From assembly GCF_042676085.1 (NCBI RefSeq), contig NZ_JBHTKH010000004.1:248001-312000 (forward strand): a stretch of 64,000 nucleotides of DNA. Reading direction: 5' to 3'. The translations under genes were made by a program, and so were the position numbers. The DNA is from Terrabacter terrigena. GTDB lineage: Bacteria > Actinomycetota > Actinomycetes > Actinomycetales > Dermatophilaceae. The notes under the pieces are model-generated. The model searched no databases. It was not told the origin of the DNA and was given only the letters and a program-made list of their open reading frames with translations. Shown here piece after piece: positions 42,055-50,137 of this stretch. Numbering within the stretch: position 1 is the first letter of the stretch; the number at the start of each line of letters is the position of its first letter.

Positions 42055-42082
42055 GCCGTATGCCGTCAGCGTTGCCCAGAGC

Positions 42083-43129
42083 ATGAGCGACGTCGAGCTG
42101 CCCACCCGTCACGCGACGGCCCCGAGCCCACTGCTCGCGCGGTCGGGCGCGGTCGCCGGCGAGGGTGTCGAGGCCGGTGTCGCCCTGCACTACGGCGACC
42201 CGATGCGAGAGCAACGCCTCCTCGAGGAGGGCCTCGCCGTCGTCGACCTGTCGCACCGCGACGTCGTCACCGTCACCGGGCCCGACCGCCTGAGCTGGCT
42301 GCACTCGCTCACCACCCAGCACCTCCTCGGCCTCGAGCCGCGGCAGTCGCGCGAGGCGCTCGTCCTCACGCCGAAGGGCCATGTCGAGCACTCGCTGCAC
42401 CTCGTCGACGACGGCGAGACCACGTGGGTCACCACCGAGCCGGGTGCGGGCGCCGCGCTTGCCGAGTGGCTCGACAGGATGCGGTTCATGCTGCGCGTCG
42501 AGGTCGCCCTCGTCACCGACGACTGGGCCGTGCTCGGTGAGCCGCACGCGAGCGAGTCCGCCGACGGCGAGCCCCTCGCATGGCGCGACCCGTGGCCCGA
42601 CCTCGTCGGCGACACGACGGCATACGGCCCCCTCGACGACCACCCCGGCACCGAGCGGGCGTGGCGTGAGGTCATCGTGCCACGTGCCGATCTCGTTGCG
42701 GCAGTTGGCGATCGGCCGCTCGCAGGTCTGTGGGCAGCCGAGGCGCTGCGCATCGCGGCCTGGCGCCCTCGGCTCGGCCTCGAGACCGACCACCGCACGA
42801 TCGTCCACGAGGTCGACTGGCTGCGCACCGCCGTGCACCTCCACAAGGGCTGCTACCGCGGCCAGGAGACCGTGGCGCGCGTGCACAACCTCGGCCGCCC
42901 ACCGCGACGGCTCGTCTTCCTCCACCTCGACGGCTCGGGCCACCTGCTGCCGGCGCGAGGGAGCGACGTGCAGGCCGGCGACCGCGTCGTCGGGCACGTG
43001 ACGTCGGTGGGCCGCCACCACGTCGACGGACCCATCGCGCTCGCCGTCATCAAGCGCAACACCGACCCGACTCTCGACCTGCTCGTCGAGGGGCTGTCGG
43101 CAGCCCAGACGACCATCGTCGCCCCCTGA
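42083..43129 (+). CDS. YgfZ/GcvT-like folate-binding protein
   Basis: This 348-residue protein is related to the aminomethyltransferase fold and is linked to iron-sulfur cluster protein maintenance. The family signature KGCYRGQETVARV lies near residue 257. Other blocks are LAVVDLSHRDVVTVTGPDRLSWLHSL, LVLTPKGHVEHSLHL and GRPPRRLVFLHLDG. The N-terminal 30 residues are polar and probably disordered. It is read together with the nitrobindin gene. Confidence 0.93.
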   Translation: MSDVELPTRHATAPSPLLARSGAVAGEGVEAGVALHYGDPMREQRLLEEGLAVVDLSHRDVVTVTGPDRLSWLHSLTTQHLLGLEPRQSREALVLTPKGHVEHSLHLVDDGETTWVTTEPGAGAALAEWLDRMRFMLRVEVALVTDDWAVLGEPHASESADGEPLAWRDPWPDLVGDTTAYGPLDDHPGTERAWREVIVPRADLVAAVGDRPLAGLWAAEALRIAAWRPRLGLETDHRTIVHEVDWLRTAVHLHKGCYRGQETVARVHNLGRPPRRLVFLHLDGSGHLLPARGSDVQAGDRVVGHVTSVGRHHVDGPIALAVIKRNTDPTLDLLVEGLSAAQTTIVAP

Positions 43130-43164
43130 CCGACGGCGCCCCGGGCGCTGGCAGGATGTGCGGC

Positions 43165-44019
43165 ATGAGCCCCGCACGCACCGCCGCGAGCACCCTGATC
43201 ACCGTCGCCCCGACCGGCGCCGAGACCGCCAAGGCCGACGTGCCGGCGCTGCCGACGACGCCCGAGGAGCTCGTCGAGACCGCGGTCGCCTGCGAGCAGG
43301 CCGGGGCTGCACTCATCCACATCCACGTACGAGACCGCGACCACCGGCCGACCCTCGACGGCGCCTTCCTCAAGGAGGCCGTCGACGGGGTGCGCGAGGC
43401 GACCGACCTCGTCGTCCAGCTCTCGACCGGCGGCGCCGTCACCGACCCGCTCGACAAGCGCCTCACGGTGCTCGACGCCGACCCCGACTCGTGCTCACTC
43501 ACGTGTGGCACGACGAACTTCGGCGACGGCGTCTTCCTCAACCCCTGGGGCTTCATGGTCGACCTCTACCGGCAGGCCCAGGAGCGCGAGGTCGTGCCGG
43601 AGTTCGAGCTGTTCGAGCTCGGGCACGTGCACGCCCTGCGCCGGCTCATCGACGAGTGCGGGCTTCCGTTCGGCGGCAAGGTGCACGTCGACTTCGTCAC
43701 GGGCGTGCCCGGCTCGATGCCCGGCACCCCGCAGGCCCTGATGGCCGGCGTCGCGATGCTGCCGCCCGAGGTGACCAGCTGGTCGGCGACCGGTATCGGC
43801 CGCGCCCACCTGCCGATCGTGGCCGCCGCCCTCTCCGCGGGCGGCCACCTGCGCGTCGGCATGGAGGACAACCTCATGTATGCCAAGGGCCGCCCGGTCG
43901 AGCACAACCGCGAGCTCGTGGCCCGCGCGGCCGAGATCGCGAACGTCATGCAGCGCCCGGCCATGTCGACCACCGAGGCCCGTGAGCTGCTGGCGATCAA
44001 GGACCGCCGCACGCGCTGA
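43165..44019 (+). CDS. BKACE-family enzyme (3-keto-5-aminohexanoate cleavage protein)
   Basis: This 284-residue zinc enzyme cleaves a beta-keto acid with acetyl-CoA. ATG 43165 was preferred over 43156 because AGGA lies nine bases upstream. The TIM-barrel blocks are TLITVAPTGAETAKADVPALP, AALIHIHVRDRDHRPT with the metal-binding His-x-His, VVQLSTGG, PEFELFELGHVHAL, GGKVHVDFVTGV and LRVGMEDNLMYAKGR. Substrates differ widely in this family, so the natural beta-keto acid is unknown. Confidence 0.92.
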   Translation: MSPARTAASTLITVAPTGAETAKADVPALPTTPEELVETAVACEQAGAALIHIHVRDRDHRPTLDGAFLKEAVDGVREATDLVVQLSTGGAVTDPLDKRLTVLDADPDSCSLTCGTTNFGDGVFLNPWGFMVDLYRQAQEREVVPEFELFELGHVHALRRLIDECGLPFGGKVHVDFVTGVPGSMPGTPQALMAGVAMLPPEVTSWSATGIGRAHLPIVAAALSAGGHLRVGMEDNLMYAKGRPVEHNRELVARAAEIANVMQRPAMSTTEARELLAIKDRRTR

Positions 44020-44112
44020 CGCCCCACGGCCAGGGGGCTTTCACCCGGGTGTGGGACGGCTCACGCTGTCCGGAGTTTGCATTCTGCTTGCTGCAGTTAG
44101 CACAATGGAGGC

Positions 44113-44592
44113 ATGAGCAAGCTTCCGCTACCCGACCTGGGGGCCTACCTGCGCGAGCAGCGCGAGGGCGCCCAGCTGTCGCTGCGCCAGCTTGCCGACA
44201 TGGCCGGCGTCTCCAACCCCTACCTGTCGCAGATCGAGCGAGGGCTGAAGCGCCCGAGCGCCGAGATCCTGCAGCAGATCGCCAAGGGGCTGCAGGTCTC
44301 GGCCGAGTCGCTCTACGTGCGGGCCGGCATCCTCGACGAGCGGGTCGTCGACCACGACCCTGCCGCCGGTCCCGACGTCCTCTCCGCCATCGCGGCCGAC
44401 CCGGTCCTCACCGACCGGCAGCGCGCGGTGCTCGTCGACATCTACCTGTCGTTCGTCGGCGAGGACGAGACGCCAGCACCCAGGACCCCCCGAAAGCCCA
44501 CACCCAAGCCGGCAGCGCGCCGGCGCCCCGCGCGCAGCAGCGCTGCTGACGCGACCCCAGAGCTCAACGAGTCCATCCAGAAGGAGAACTGA
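44113..44592 (+). CDS. XRE-family transcriptional regulator paired with the HbhA-like gene
   Basis: This 159-residue regulator has an N-terminal helix-turn-helix (LGAYLREQREGAQLSLRQLADMAGVSNPYLSQIERGLKRP; residues about 8-50), a dimer-type middle part (ILDERVVDHDPAAGPDVLSAI) and a Pro/Arg/Ala-rich C-terminal tail. In Mycobacterium the gene before hbhA (Rv0474) encodes the same type of protein. It ends one base before the next start, so the pair is cotranscribed. The upstream sequence TTTGCATTCTGCTTGC near 44077 is A/T-rich for this genome and may be its own operator. Confidence 0.9.
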   Translation: MSKLPLPDLGAYLREQREGAQLSLRQLADMAGVSNPYLSQIERGLKRPSAEILQQIAKGLQVSAESLYVRAGILDERVVDHDPAAGPDVLSAIAADPVLTDRQRAVLVDIYLSFVGEDETPAPRTPRKPTPKPAARRRPARSSAADATPELNESIQKEN

Positions 44593-44593
44593 C

Positions 44594-45589
44594 ATGGCTC
44601 TCAGCCAGAAGATCACCAAGGCCGTCAAGGACGCCCAGAAGCAGGCCGAGGCCGCCGTCGCCGACGTGCGCGGCCAGCTCGGCCACCTCGACGGCAAGCT
44701 TCCCGAGGTGTCGGTCGACCCGACGCCGTTCTACGCCGTCGTCGGTGCCGCCGACATCGCCATCGACACGGTCCGCTCCGCGAGCGAGCAGCTCGAGGCG
44801 GCGCGCAAACAGGCCAAGGGCGTCGACCTGCGCGAGGGCGCCATGAAGGAGGCGGACCAGCTGCAGAAGGAGCTCCAGAAGCGCATCGTCGACCTCCAGG
44901 GCCGCACGGTCGAGCTGCAGAAGCTCGCCACCAGGTATGCCGACCGCTTCGTCGCGCAGGCGCAGGATCTCCCGGCGCGCGTGCTCAACGAGAGCCTCGT
45001 CATCGCGAGCAACGCCAAGGACCAGTACGACGCCGCCGCTGCCCGCGGCGAGAAGCTCGTCACCGACCTGCGCGCCCAGGGTGAGCGCACCGCCTTCGGC
45101 CTCGCCGAGCGCGGCACCGCGACCGTGACCCGCGGCCGTCGCGTCGCCGAGACCGCCGTGACCGAGGGTGAGAAGGTCGCCCAGAGCCTCGTGGACGTCG
45201 TCGTGGAGGACGCCTCCAAGGTCGGCGCGCAGGTCGAGAAGTCGACCGAGGCCGTCGAGGCCGCCGCCGCTCCGGTCGAGCCGAAGCGCACCGCCGCCCA
45301 CGAGAAGGCCATCCGCAGCTCCGCCGCGAAGAAGGCCGCCGCGACTCGCAAGGCCAACGAGGTGGAGGCCACGACGACCCGCAAGGTCGCCGCCCGCAGC
45401 TCGGCCACGACCGACGACCCGAAGGCCACCGCGGCCCGCAAGGTCGCCCCGGCCAAGCGGGCAGCCAAGAAGACCGCGAAGAAGGCGGCCGCCACGACGA
45501 CCGACACCACCAAGAGCGCGACCTCTGCCGCCAAGAAGGCCACGCCTGCCAAGAGCACGGCGACGAAGGCCACCTCGGCAACGAGCTGA
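44594..45589 (+). CDS. HbhA-like Lys/Ala-rich coiled-coil protein
   Basis: This 331-residue protein has an N-terminal helical region similar to heparin-binding haemagglutinin (KITKAVKDAQKQAEAAVADV, FYAVVGAADIAIDTVRSASEQ) and long coiled-coil heptads to about residue 225. A tail of about 100 residues rich in Lys, Ala, Thr and Ser follows, with KKTAKKAA-like repeats resembling histone H1-type DNA- or polyanion-binding tails. Mycobacterial HbhA is about 199 residues, so this version is longer. The XRE gene precedes it, and the DUF2516 gene that follows hbhA in Mycobacterium lies 1.6 kb downstream. Surface adhesion is known for HbhA; here a nucleoid or membrane role is equally possible. Confidence 0.85.
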   Translation: MALSQKITKAVKDAQKQAEAAVADVRGQLGHLDGKLPEVSVDPTPFYAVVGAADIAIDTVRSASEQLEAARKQAKGVDLREGAMKEADQLQKELQKRIVDLQGRTVELQKLATRYADRFVAQAQDLPARVLNESLVIASNAKDQYDAAAARGEKLVTDLRAQGERTAFGLAERGTATVTRGRRVAETAVTEGEKVAQSLVDVVVEDASKVGAQVEKSTEAVEAAAAPVEPKRTAAHEKAIRSSAAKKAAATRKANEVEATTTRKVAARSSATTDDPKATAARKVAPAKRAAKKTAKKAAATTTDTTKSATSAAKKATPAKSTATKATSATS

Positions 45590-45633
45590 CCCCGTCTGCC
45601 GCGACTCCCAGCCGGAGCCGCGGCAACCGGCCC

Positions 45634-45664
45634 GAGGCCGTCACCCGATGCGGGTGGCGGCCTC
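45634..45664. terminator. Hairpin after the HbhA-like gene
   Basis: GAGGCCGTCACCC pairs with GGGTGGCGGCCTC with one T-G pair and a short loop, 45 bp past the stop. Confidence 0.6.
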
Positions 45665-45737
45665 GTCGCGTCCCGGCGGCAGGGCGTACGACCCCTGGCG
45701 GAGGGCCCTACCGGCACGCTCCGGCATACTGCGGGGC

Positions 45738-46730
45738 GTGTCGGAACACTGTGCCACCGCGTCCACTCCCGTCAGCGCGGCGCTCGCCGCAGCGCCGGTC
45801 GTCGCCCACGTCGTGCGGGCCGGCTTCGTCGAGTCGGTCCACCACGGCACCGCCGTCGTCACCGCCCCCGACGGCAGCGTCGAGCTCGAGATCGGCGACG
45901 CGAGCGGGCCCGTCTTCCCGCGCAGCTCGAGCAAGCCGATCCAGGCGCTGGCCATGGTCCGCAACGGGCTCGGCACGGACGGCCGGCTGCTGTCCCTGGC
46001 GTGCGCGAGCCACTCGGGCGAGCAGTTCCACGTCGACGCGGCCCGCGAGATCCTCGCCGGCGCCGGCCTGACCGAGACCGCCCTGCAGAACACCCCCGAC
46101 TACCCGTACGACGATGCCGCGCGCATCGCCTGGATCGCAGAGGGCAGGCCCAAGCAGTCGATCGTGCAGAACTGCTCCGGCAAGCACGCCTCGATGCTCG
46201 CCACGTGCGTCGCGAACGGGTGGGACCTCGAGACTTACCGTGACCTCGAGCACCCGCTGCAGGTCGCCGTCGCCGACACGGTGCGCGAGCTGACCGGCGC
46301 CGAGCCGTCGGCCGTCGCGGTCGACGGCTGCGGCGCGCCCATCCATGCCGTGCCGCTGAGCGCCCTCGCGCGGGCCTTCGGGCGGCTCGCCGCGGCGACC
46401 GAGGGGCCCGAGGCCAGGATCGCGAAGGCCATCCGCGACTTCCCGGAGTACCTCGGCGGCACCCACCGCGACGTCACCACCCTGATCCGCGGCGTCGACG
46501 GGCTCGTCGCGAAGGACGGCGCCGAGGCCGTCTACGCCGTCGGCCTGCGCGACGGGCGGGGGATCGCCGTCAAGGTCGCCGACGGCACGTCACGGGCCCG
46601 CAGCGTCGTGCTCGCCGCGGTGCTGCGCCGCATCGGGGTCGGCAGCGACGACGTGCTCGCCGTCCTCGAGCAGGCGCCGGTACTCGGCCACGGCCAGCCC
46701 GTCGGGGCCGTCGTCGCCGTCGGCATCTGA
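45738..46730 (+). CDS. L-asparaginase (type II-like, COG4448 family)
   Basis: This 330-residue enzyme hydrolyses asparagine to aspartate and ammonia. It is read from GTG 45738. The family blocks are HVVRAGFVESVHHGTAVV, FPRSSSKPIQALAMV, LACASHSGEQFHVDAAREIL, QNCSGKHASMLATCVANGW and DGCGAPIHAVPLSALARAF. It is of the Rhizobium-type thermolabile family, without a signal peptide. The dtd gene starts 12 bp later. Confidence 0.92.
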   Translation: MSEHCATASTPVSAALAAAPVVAHVVRAGFVESVHHGTAVVTAPDGSVELEIGDASGPVFPRSSSKPIQALAMVRNGLGTDGRLLSLACASHSGEQFHVDAAREILAGAGLTETALQNTPDYPYDDAARIAWIAEGRPKQSIVQNCSGKHASMLATCVANGWDLETYRDLEHPLQVAVADTVRELTGAEPSAVAVDGCGAPIHAVPLSALARAFGRLAAATEGPEARIAKAIRDFPEYLGGTHRDVTTLIRGVDGLVAKDGAEAVYAVGLRDGRGIAVKVADGTSRARSVVLAAVLRRIGVGSDDVLAVLEQAPVLGHGQPVGAVVAVGI

Positions 46731-46742
46731 GGCCCGGTCCCG

Positions 46743-47168
46743 GTGCGAGCCGTCCTGCAGCGCGTCACGAGCGCGCGCGTCGAGGTCGACGGTGAGGTCG
46801 TGGGCCGGGTCGACCGCGCGGGCCTGCTCGCCCTCGTCGGGGTCACCCACGACGACGGCCCCGAGCAGGTCGAGCGGATGGCCCGCAAGATCGCCGAGCT
46901 GCGCATCCTGCGCGACGAGCAGAGCCTGGTCGACGCCGGGGCGCCCGTGCTCGTCGTCAGCCAGTTCACGCTCTACGCCGACACCCGCAAGGGCCGTCGG
47001 CCGTCATGGAGCGCTGCAGCCCCCGGCCCGGTGGCCGAGCCGTTGGTCGCCGCCCTCGTCGAGGCCCTGCGCGGGCGCGGTGTCGAGGTCGAGCAGGGAA
47101 GGTTCGGCGCCATGATGGAGGTCTCCCTCGTCAACGACGGCCCCGTGACGCTCGTCGTCGAGACGTAG
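46743..47168 (+). CDS. dtd: D-aminoacyl-tRNA deacylase
   Basis: This 141-residue enzyme removes D-amino acids from mischarged tRNAs. GTG 46743 gives MRAVLQRVTSARVEVDG, the usual N-terminus. The active-site blocks SQFTLYADTRKGRRPSW (SQFTL) and GAMMEVSLVNDGPVTLVV (cross-subunit Gly-cisPro-like region, here with NDGPVT) are intact. It probably forms an operon with the asparaginase gene. Confidence 0.96.
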   Translation: MRAVLQRVTSARVEVDGEVVGRVDRAGLLALVGVTHDDGPEQVERMARKIAELRILRDEQSLVDAGAPVLVVSQFTLYADTRKGRRPSWSAAAPGPVAEPLVAALVEALRGRGVEVEQGRFGAMMEVSLVNDGPVTLVVET

Positions 47169-47219
47169 CCGTCTGGGAGAACGCTGGGAGCTCTCAGCGG
47201 CGGGGGTTACGCTTCGTCC

Positions 47220-47534
47220 ATGCAGCTGTACTCGGGGTTCCAGAGCGTCGTCCTGCTCGTGCTGGGGGCGGTGGCGCTCGGCTGCGAGGTCTTCGCGTTC
47301 GTCGACGCCCTCCGCCACCCCGAGAAGGCGTACGTCGCGGCGGGCAAGCGCACGCGTACGTTCTGGCTCGTCCTCCTCGGAGTGGCGCTCGCCATCGGAT
47401 TCGTCACCCTGTTCAACCCGCTCAGCCTCTTCGGCCTGGTCGCCTTCGTCGGCTCAGCCGTCTACCTGGCCGACGTCCGCCCGGCCCTGCGGCAGGTTCG
47501 TGGCATCGGGGGCCGGTCCAGCGGCGGCTGGTGA
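47220..47534 (+). CDS. DUF2516 small membrane protein
   Basis: This 104-residue protein has three hydrophobic segments (SVVLLVLGAVALGCEVFAFVDA, FWLVLLGVALAIGFVTLF and LFGLVAFVGSAVYLADV). It has the family-typical ALRHPEKAYVAAGKRTRTFW loop. In Mycobacterium its homologue follows hbhA (Rv0476). Here asparaginase and dtd lie between them. Function unknown. Confidence 0.87.
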   Translation: MQLYSGFQSVVLLVLGAVALGCEVFAFVDALRHPEKAYVAAGKRTRTFWLVLLGVALAIGFVTLFNPLSLFGLVAFVGSAVYLADVRPALRQVRGIGGRSSGGW

Positions 47535-47616
47535 ACACCGGGAGACGCCCCGGCACGCGGTTCGGGTGGGCCGCCCGGGTAGGGCACACTGGGCACTCAC
47601 CGACGATGGGGGAACC

Positions 47617-48075
47617 ATGACCGACCAGCACCGGGCTGGCAGCGTCTCCGCGCTCGACCTGCACCAGCACGACCGCGACCCCGCGCCGGCGCACACGCCC
47701 GAGGACTACGAGCTGGGCGACCGCAACCCCGCCGACGACATCTTCGTCGCCGAGCGCCCCTGGGGTCAGTTCCAGCAGTTCGTCTCCAACGAGCAGGTCA
47801 CGGTCAAGATCATCACGGTCCAGCCCGGCCACCGGCTCTCGCTCCAGCGTCACGACCACCGCGGCGAGATGTGGCAGGTCCTCGACGTGCCCATCGACGT
47901 CACCGTGGGCGACCGTTCGTGGAGCGCCCAGCCCGGCGAGACCGTCTGGGTGCCGCGCAACTCGGTGCACCGCATGGGCAACTCGGGCGACCGCCCCGGC
48001 CGTCTGCTCGAGGTCGGCTTCGGTCACTTCGACGAGGCCGACATCGAGCGCCTCGAGGACGACTACGTGCGCTGA
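47617..48075 (+). CDS. Cupin, mannose-6-phosphate isomerase type II family
   Basis: This 152-residue protein starts at ATG 47617 behind GGGGGAA. The C-terminal 110 residues match the isomerase domain of ManC-type proteins: ERPWGQFQQFVSNEQVTVKIITVQPGHRLSLQRHDHRGEMWQV, then GETVWVPRNSVHRMGN and LLEVGFGHFDEADIERLEDDY. Metal-binding His and Glu residues (QRHDHRGE) are present. It lacks the nucleotidyltransferase half, so it would act as an isolated mannose-6-phosphate isomerase or another sugar-binding cupin. Confidence 0.85.
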   Translation: MTDQHRAGSVSALDLHQHDRDPAPAHTPEDYELGDRNPADDIFVAERPWGQFQQFVSNEQVTVKIITVQPGHRLSLQRHDHRGEMWQVLDVPIDVTVGDRSWSAQPGETVWVPRNSVHRMGNSGDRPGRLLEVGFGHFDEADIERLEDDYVR

Positions 48076-48105
48076 CCCCCCGGGGTCACCACAGCACCAG
48101 ACCAC

Positions 48106-48136
48106 GTGTGCCGCCGGGCCGGGCCCGGCGGCACAC
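48106..48136. terminator. Convergent terminator after the cupin gene
   Basis: GTGTGCCGCCGGG (48106-48118) pairs perfectly with CCCGGCGGCACAC (48124-48136) across a 5-base gap. It separates two convergent genes. Confidence 0.8.
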
Positions 48137-48171
48137 GCGTGCCCGGGTGACCTGTCGAGGAGAGGAGCGGG

Positions 48172-49146
48172 TCAGCCCACGTGTGCCGGGCCCGACTCGA
48201 GCGGGAGCTCGGCCCAGACCACCTTGCCGCCCGGCAGGGGGCTGGAGCCCCAGCGCTCCGACAGCGCCTCGACGATGTGGGCGCCCCGGCCGTTGACGTC
48301 GTCGATGGTGATGTCGCGTCGCTGCAGCGGGGTGTCGGTCGTGTCCTCGACGCCGACGCGCAGGCCCCCGCGACGCCGGTCGACGACGGCACGGAAGGGC
48401 GAGCCCGCGTGGCGCAGGGCGTTGGTGGCCAGCTCGGAGACGATGAGGGCGGCGTCGGGGGCGAGGCCGGCGTGGCCCCACGCGCGCAGCACGTCGACGA
48501 CGAAGTGCCTCGCCGCCGGCACCGACTCGGGGGTCGGCAGGTAGACGCGCGAGCAGGCGTGACCGGCCTCGACGACCCCGCCCTCCTCCCAGACGGCGCT
48601 GGGCGGCAGCAGGTCGGTGTGCAGCTCGCAGACCCGGCGCACGTCGACGAGCTGGGCGTGCTCGAACGCACCCGTGGGGTAGGCGCACAGCAGCGTGAAG
48701 TCGTGCTGGCGCAGCAGCTGGTTCCACATCAGCTCGAGCTCGATGGCCGGCTCGACGAGGCCGTTCTGCCAGAGCTGGGAGACCATCTCGCCGAACGCCC
48801 GGACGGGGACGCCCGCGGACGAGGCCTGCCCGATGACCTCGCCGGCCCGGGCCAGGAACAGGTCGGGGTCGAGGCGCCCGTCCACCATGACCTGCTGCAG
48901 CGTGTCGGCGGCGTCGAGCGCGATGTAGCGGCCGTCGTCGGTGCGCGCGACGGGGTCGTAGCCGCGCCCGGTGAGCAGCTCGGCCACGGCAGCGCGGTGC
49001 TGGGCCGTCGCCACGACGACGACGCACTCGTCGAGGTCCCACCCGTCCGCGACGAAGCGCGCGACGGCGTCGATCCCCTCACCGTCGAGCGCGTAGAAAC
49101 CCACTGCATGGCCTCGCCCCCAGGCGGTCATGCCGTCGAGCGACAT
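48172..49146 (-). CDS. MEDS-domain sensor fused to an anti-sigma-type HATPase
   Basis: This 324-residue regulator has an N-terminal MEDS (DcmR-type sensory) domain: HAVGFYALDGEGIDAVARFVADG, ECVVVVATAQHRAAVAELL, then AFGEMVSQLWQNGLVEPAIELE and FTLLCAYPTGAF. The C-terminal domain is an RsbW/SpoIIAB-like ATPase: FVVDVLRAWGHAGLAPDAALIVSELATNALRHAG (N box), VGVEDTTDTPLQRRD and GRGAHIVEALSERWG. MEDS proteins often sense small one-carbon or hydrophobic compounds. The ATPase could sequester a SigB/SigF-type sigma factor such as that at 24530-25318. The partner is inferred and no anti-anti-sigma gene is nearby. Confidence 0.88.
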   Translation of the reverse strand: MSLDGMTAWGRGHAVGFYALDGEGIDAVARFVADGWDLDECVVVVATAQHRAAVAELLTGRGYDPVARTDDGRYIALDAADTLQQVMVDGRLDPDLFLARAGEVIGQASSAGVPVRAFGEMVSQLWQNGLVEPAIELELMWNQLLRQHDFTLLCAYPTGAFEHAQLVDVRRVCELHTDLLPPSAVWEEGGVVEAGHACSRVYLPTPESVPAARHFVVDVLRAWGHAGLAPDAALIVSELATNALRHAGSPFRAVVDRRRGGLRVGVEDTTDTPLQRRDITIDDVNGRGAHIVEALSERWGSSPLPGGKVVWAELPLESGPAHVG

Positions 49147-49221
49147 GGTGCCGATGCTACGCCGACGGCGGGTGCGCAGGTCGGCTGTTTCTCCTGTGAG
49201 TTCCCGGGGTGCGCGGCCGCC

Positions 49222-50019
49222 TCAGCGGGTCGTGGGCGCGACCGCCGACCAGTCGACCGTGACCTCACCCAGCCGCCAGCGCGACGGTCCGTCGAGCAGC
49301 GGCCAGCGCCGGCGTACGTCGTCGCACATCGCGAGGAACCGCTGGCGGGCACCCCACGACGACTGCGGCGCGCTGCGGGCCCAGGCGTCGTCGAGGTCGG
49401 TGAGGAACGCGTGGACGGGCTCACCCGGCACGTTGCGGTGGATCAGGGACTTGGGCAGCCGCTCGGCCACGTCCGACGGCTGCTCCAGGCCGCCCATCCG
49501 GAGAGAGATGGTGAGGCTGAGCGGTCCCGACGCGTCGACGGCGACCCACGAGGCACGCCGGCCGATCTCGTCGCACGTGCCGTCGACGAGCAGGCCGTCC
49601 GGCGCGAGGCGCGCCTGCACGAGTGCCCACGCGTCGGCGACATCGCCCTCGGCGTACTGGCGCAGCACGTTGAACGCCCGCACGACTGTGGGCCGGGTCC
49701 CACCGTCGAGGGGCACCTCGAACCCGCCGAGCCGGAAGGTCAGGCCCGCGCGCTCGAGGGGGCGGCCCGCGGCGACGCGGTCGGGGTCGATCTCGATGCC
49801 GACCACCTCGACGTCGGGTCGCACCCTACGCAGCCGGTCGTGCAGCTCGACGGCCGTGATCGGGGAGGCGCCGTAGCCGAGGTCGACGACGACCGGCGGG
49901 GTGGTCGCGCGGCGCAGCCGCCACCCCTGTGGCCCGGCGATCCAGCGGTCGCAGCGGCGCAGCCGGTTCGGGTTGGTCGTCCCGCGCGTGATGGTCCCCA
50001 CGGGGCGCTGCCTGGCCAC
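49222..50019 (-). CDS. SAM-dependent methyltransferase-like protein
   Basis: This protein of about 265 residues is read from GTG 50019 (VARQRPVGTITRGTTNPNRLRR). Motif I is VVDLGYGASPITAVELHDRL, and an acidic motif II loop VVGIEIDPDRVAAG follows, as in class I methyltransferases. The second half (LLVDGTCDEIGRRASWVAVD, LIHRNVPGEPVHAFLTDLDDAW) is family-specific and of unknown role. It is divergent from mshA with a 118-bp gap, a common arrangement in Actinobacteria. The substrate is unknown. Confidence 0.83.
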   Translation of the reverse strand: MARQRPVGTITRGTTNPNRLRRCDRWIAGPQGWRLRRATTPPVVVDLGYGASPITAVELHDRLRRVRPDVEVVGIEIDPDRVAAGRPLERAGLTFRLGGFEVPLDGGTRPTVVRAFNVLRQYAEGDVADAWALVQARLAPDGLLVDGTCDEIGRRASWVAVDASGPLSLTISLRMGGLEQPSDVAERLPKSLIHRNVPGEPVHAFLTDLDDAWARSAPQSSWGARQRFLAMCDDVRRRWPLLDGPSRWRLGEVTVDWSAVAPTTR

Positions 50020-50137
50020 GACCGCAGGGTACGCGTTCGCCCCGGGGTCGACGCACCGCGGCGTTCGCCCGCCGTGGAATACATCCAATCCTGCGTGTGG
50101 TTGAGTCGGGGAGAGCACGAGCGCGCAGGACGAAGGG

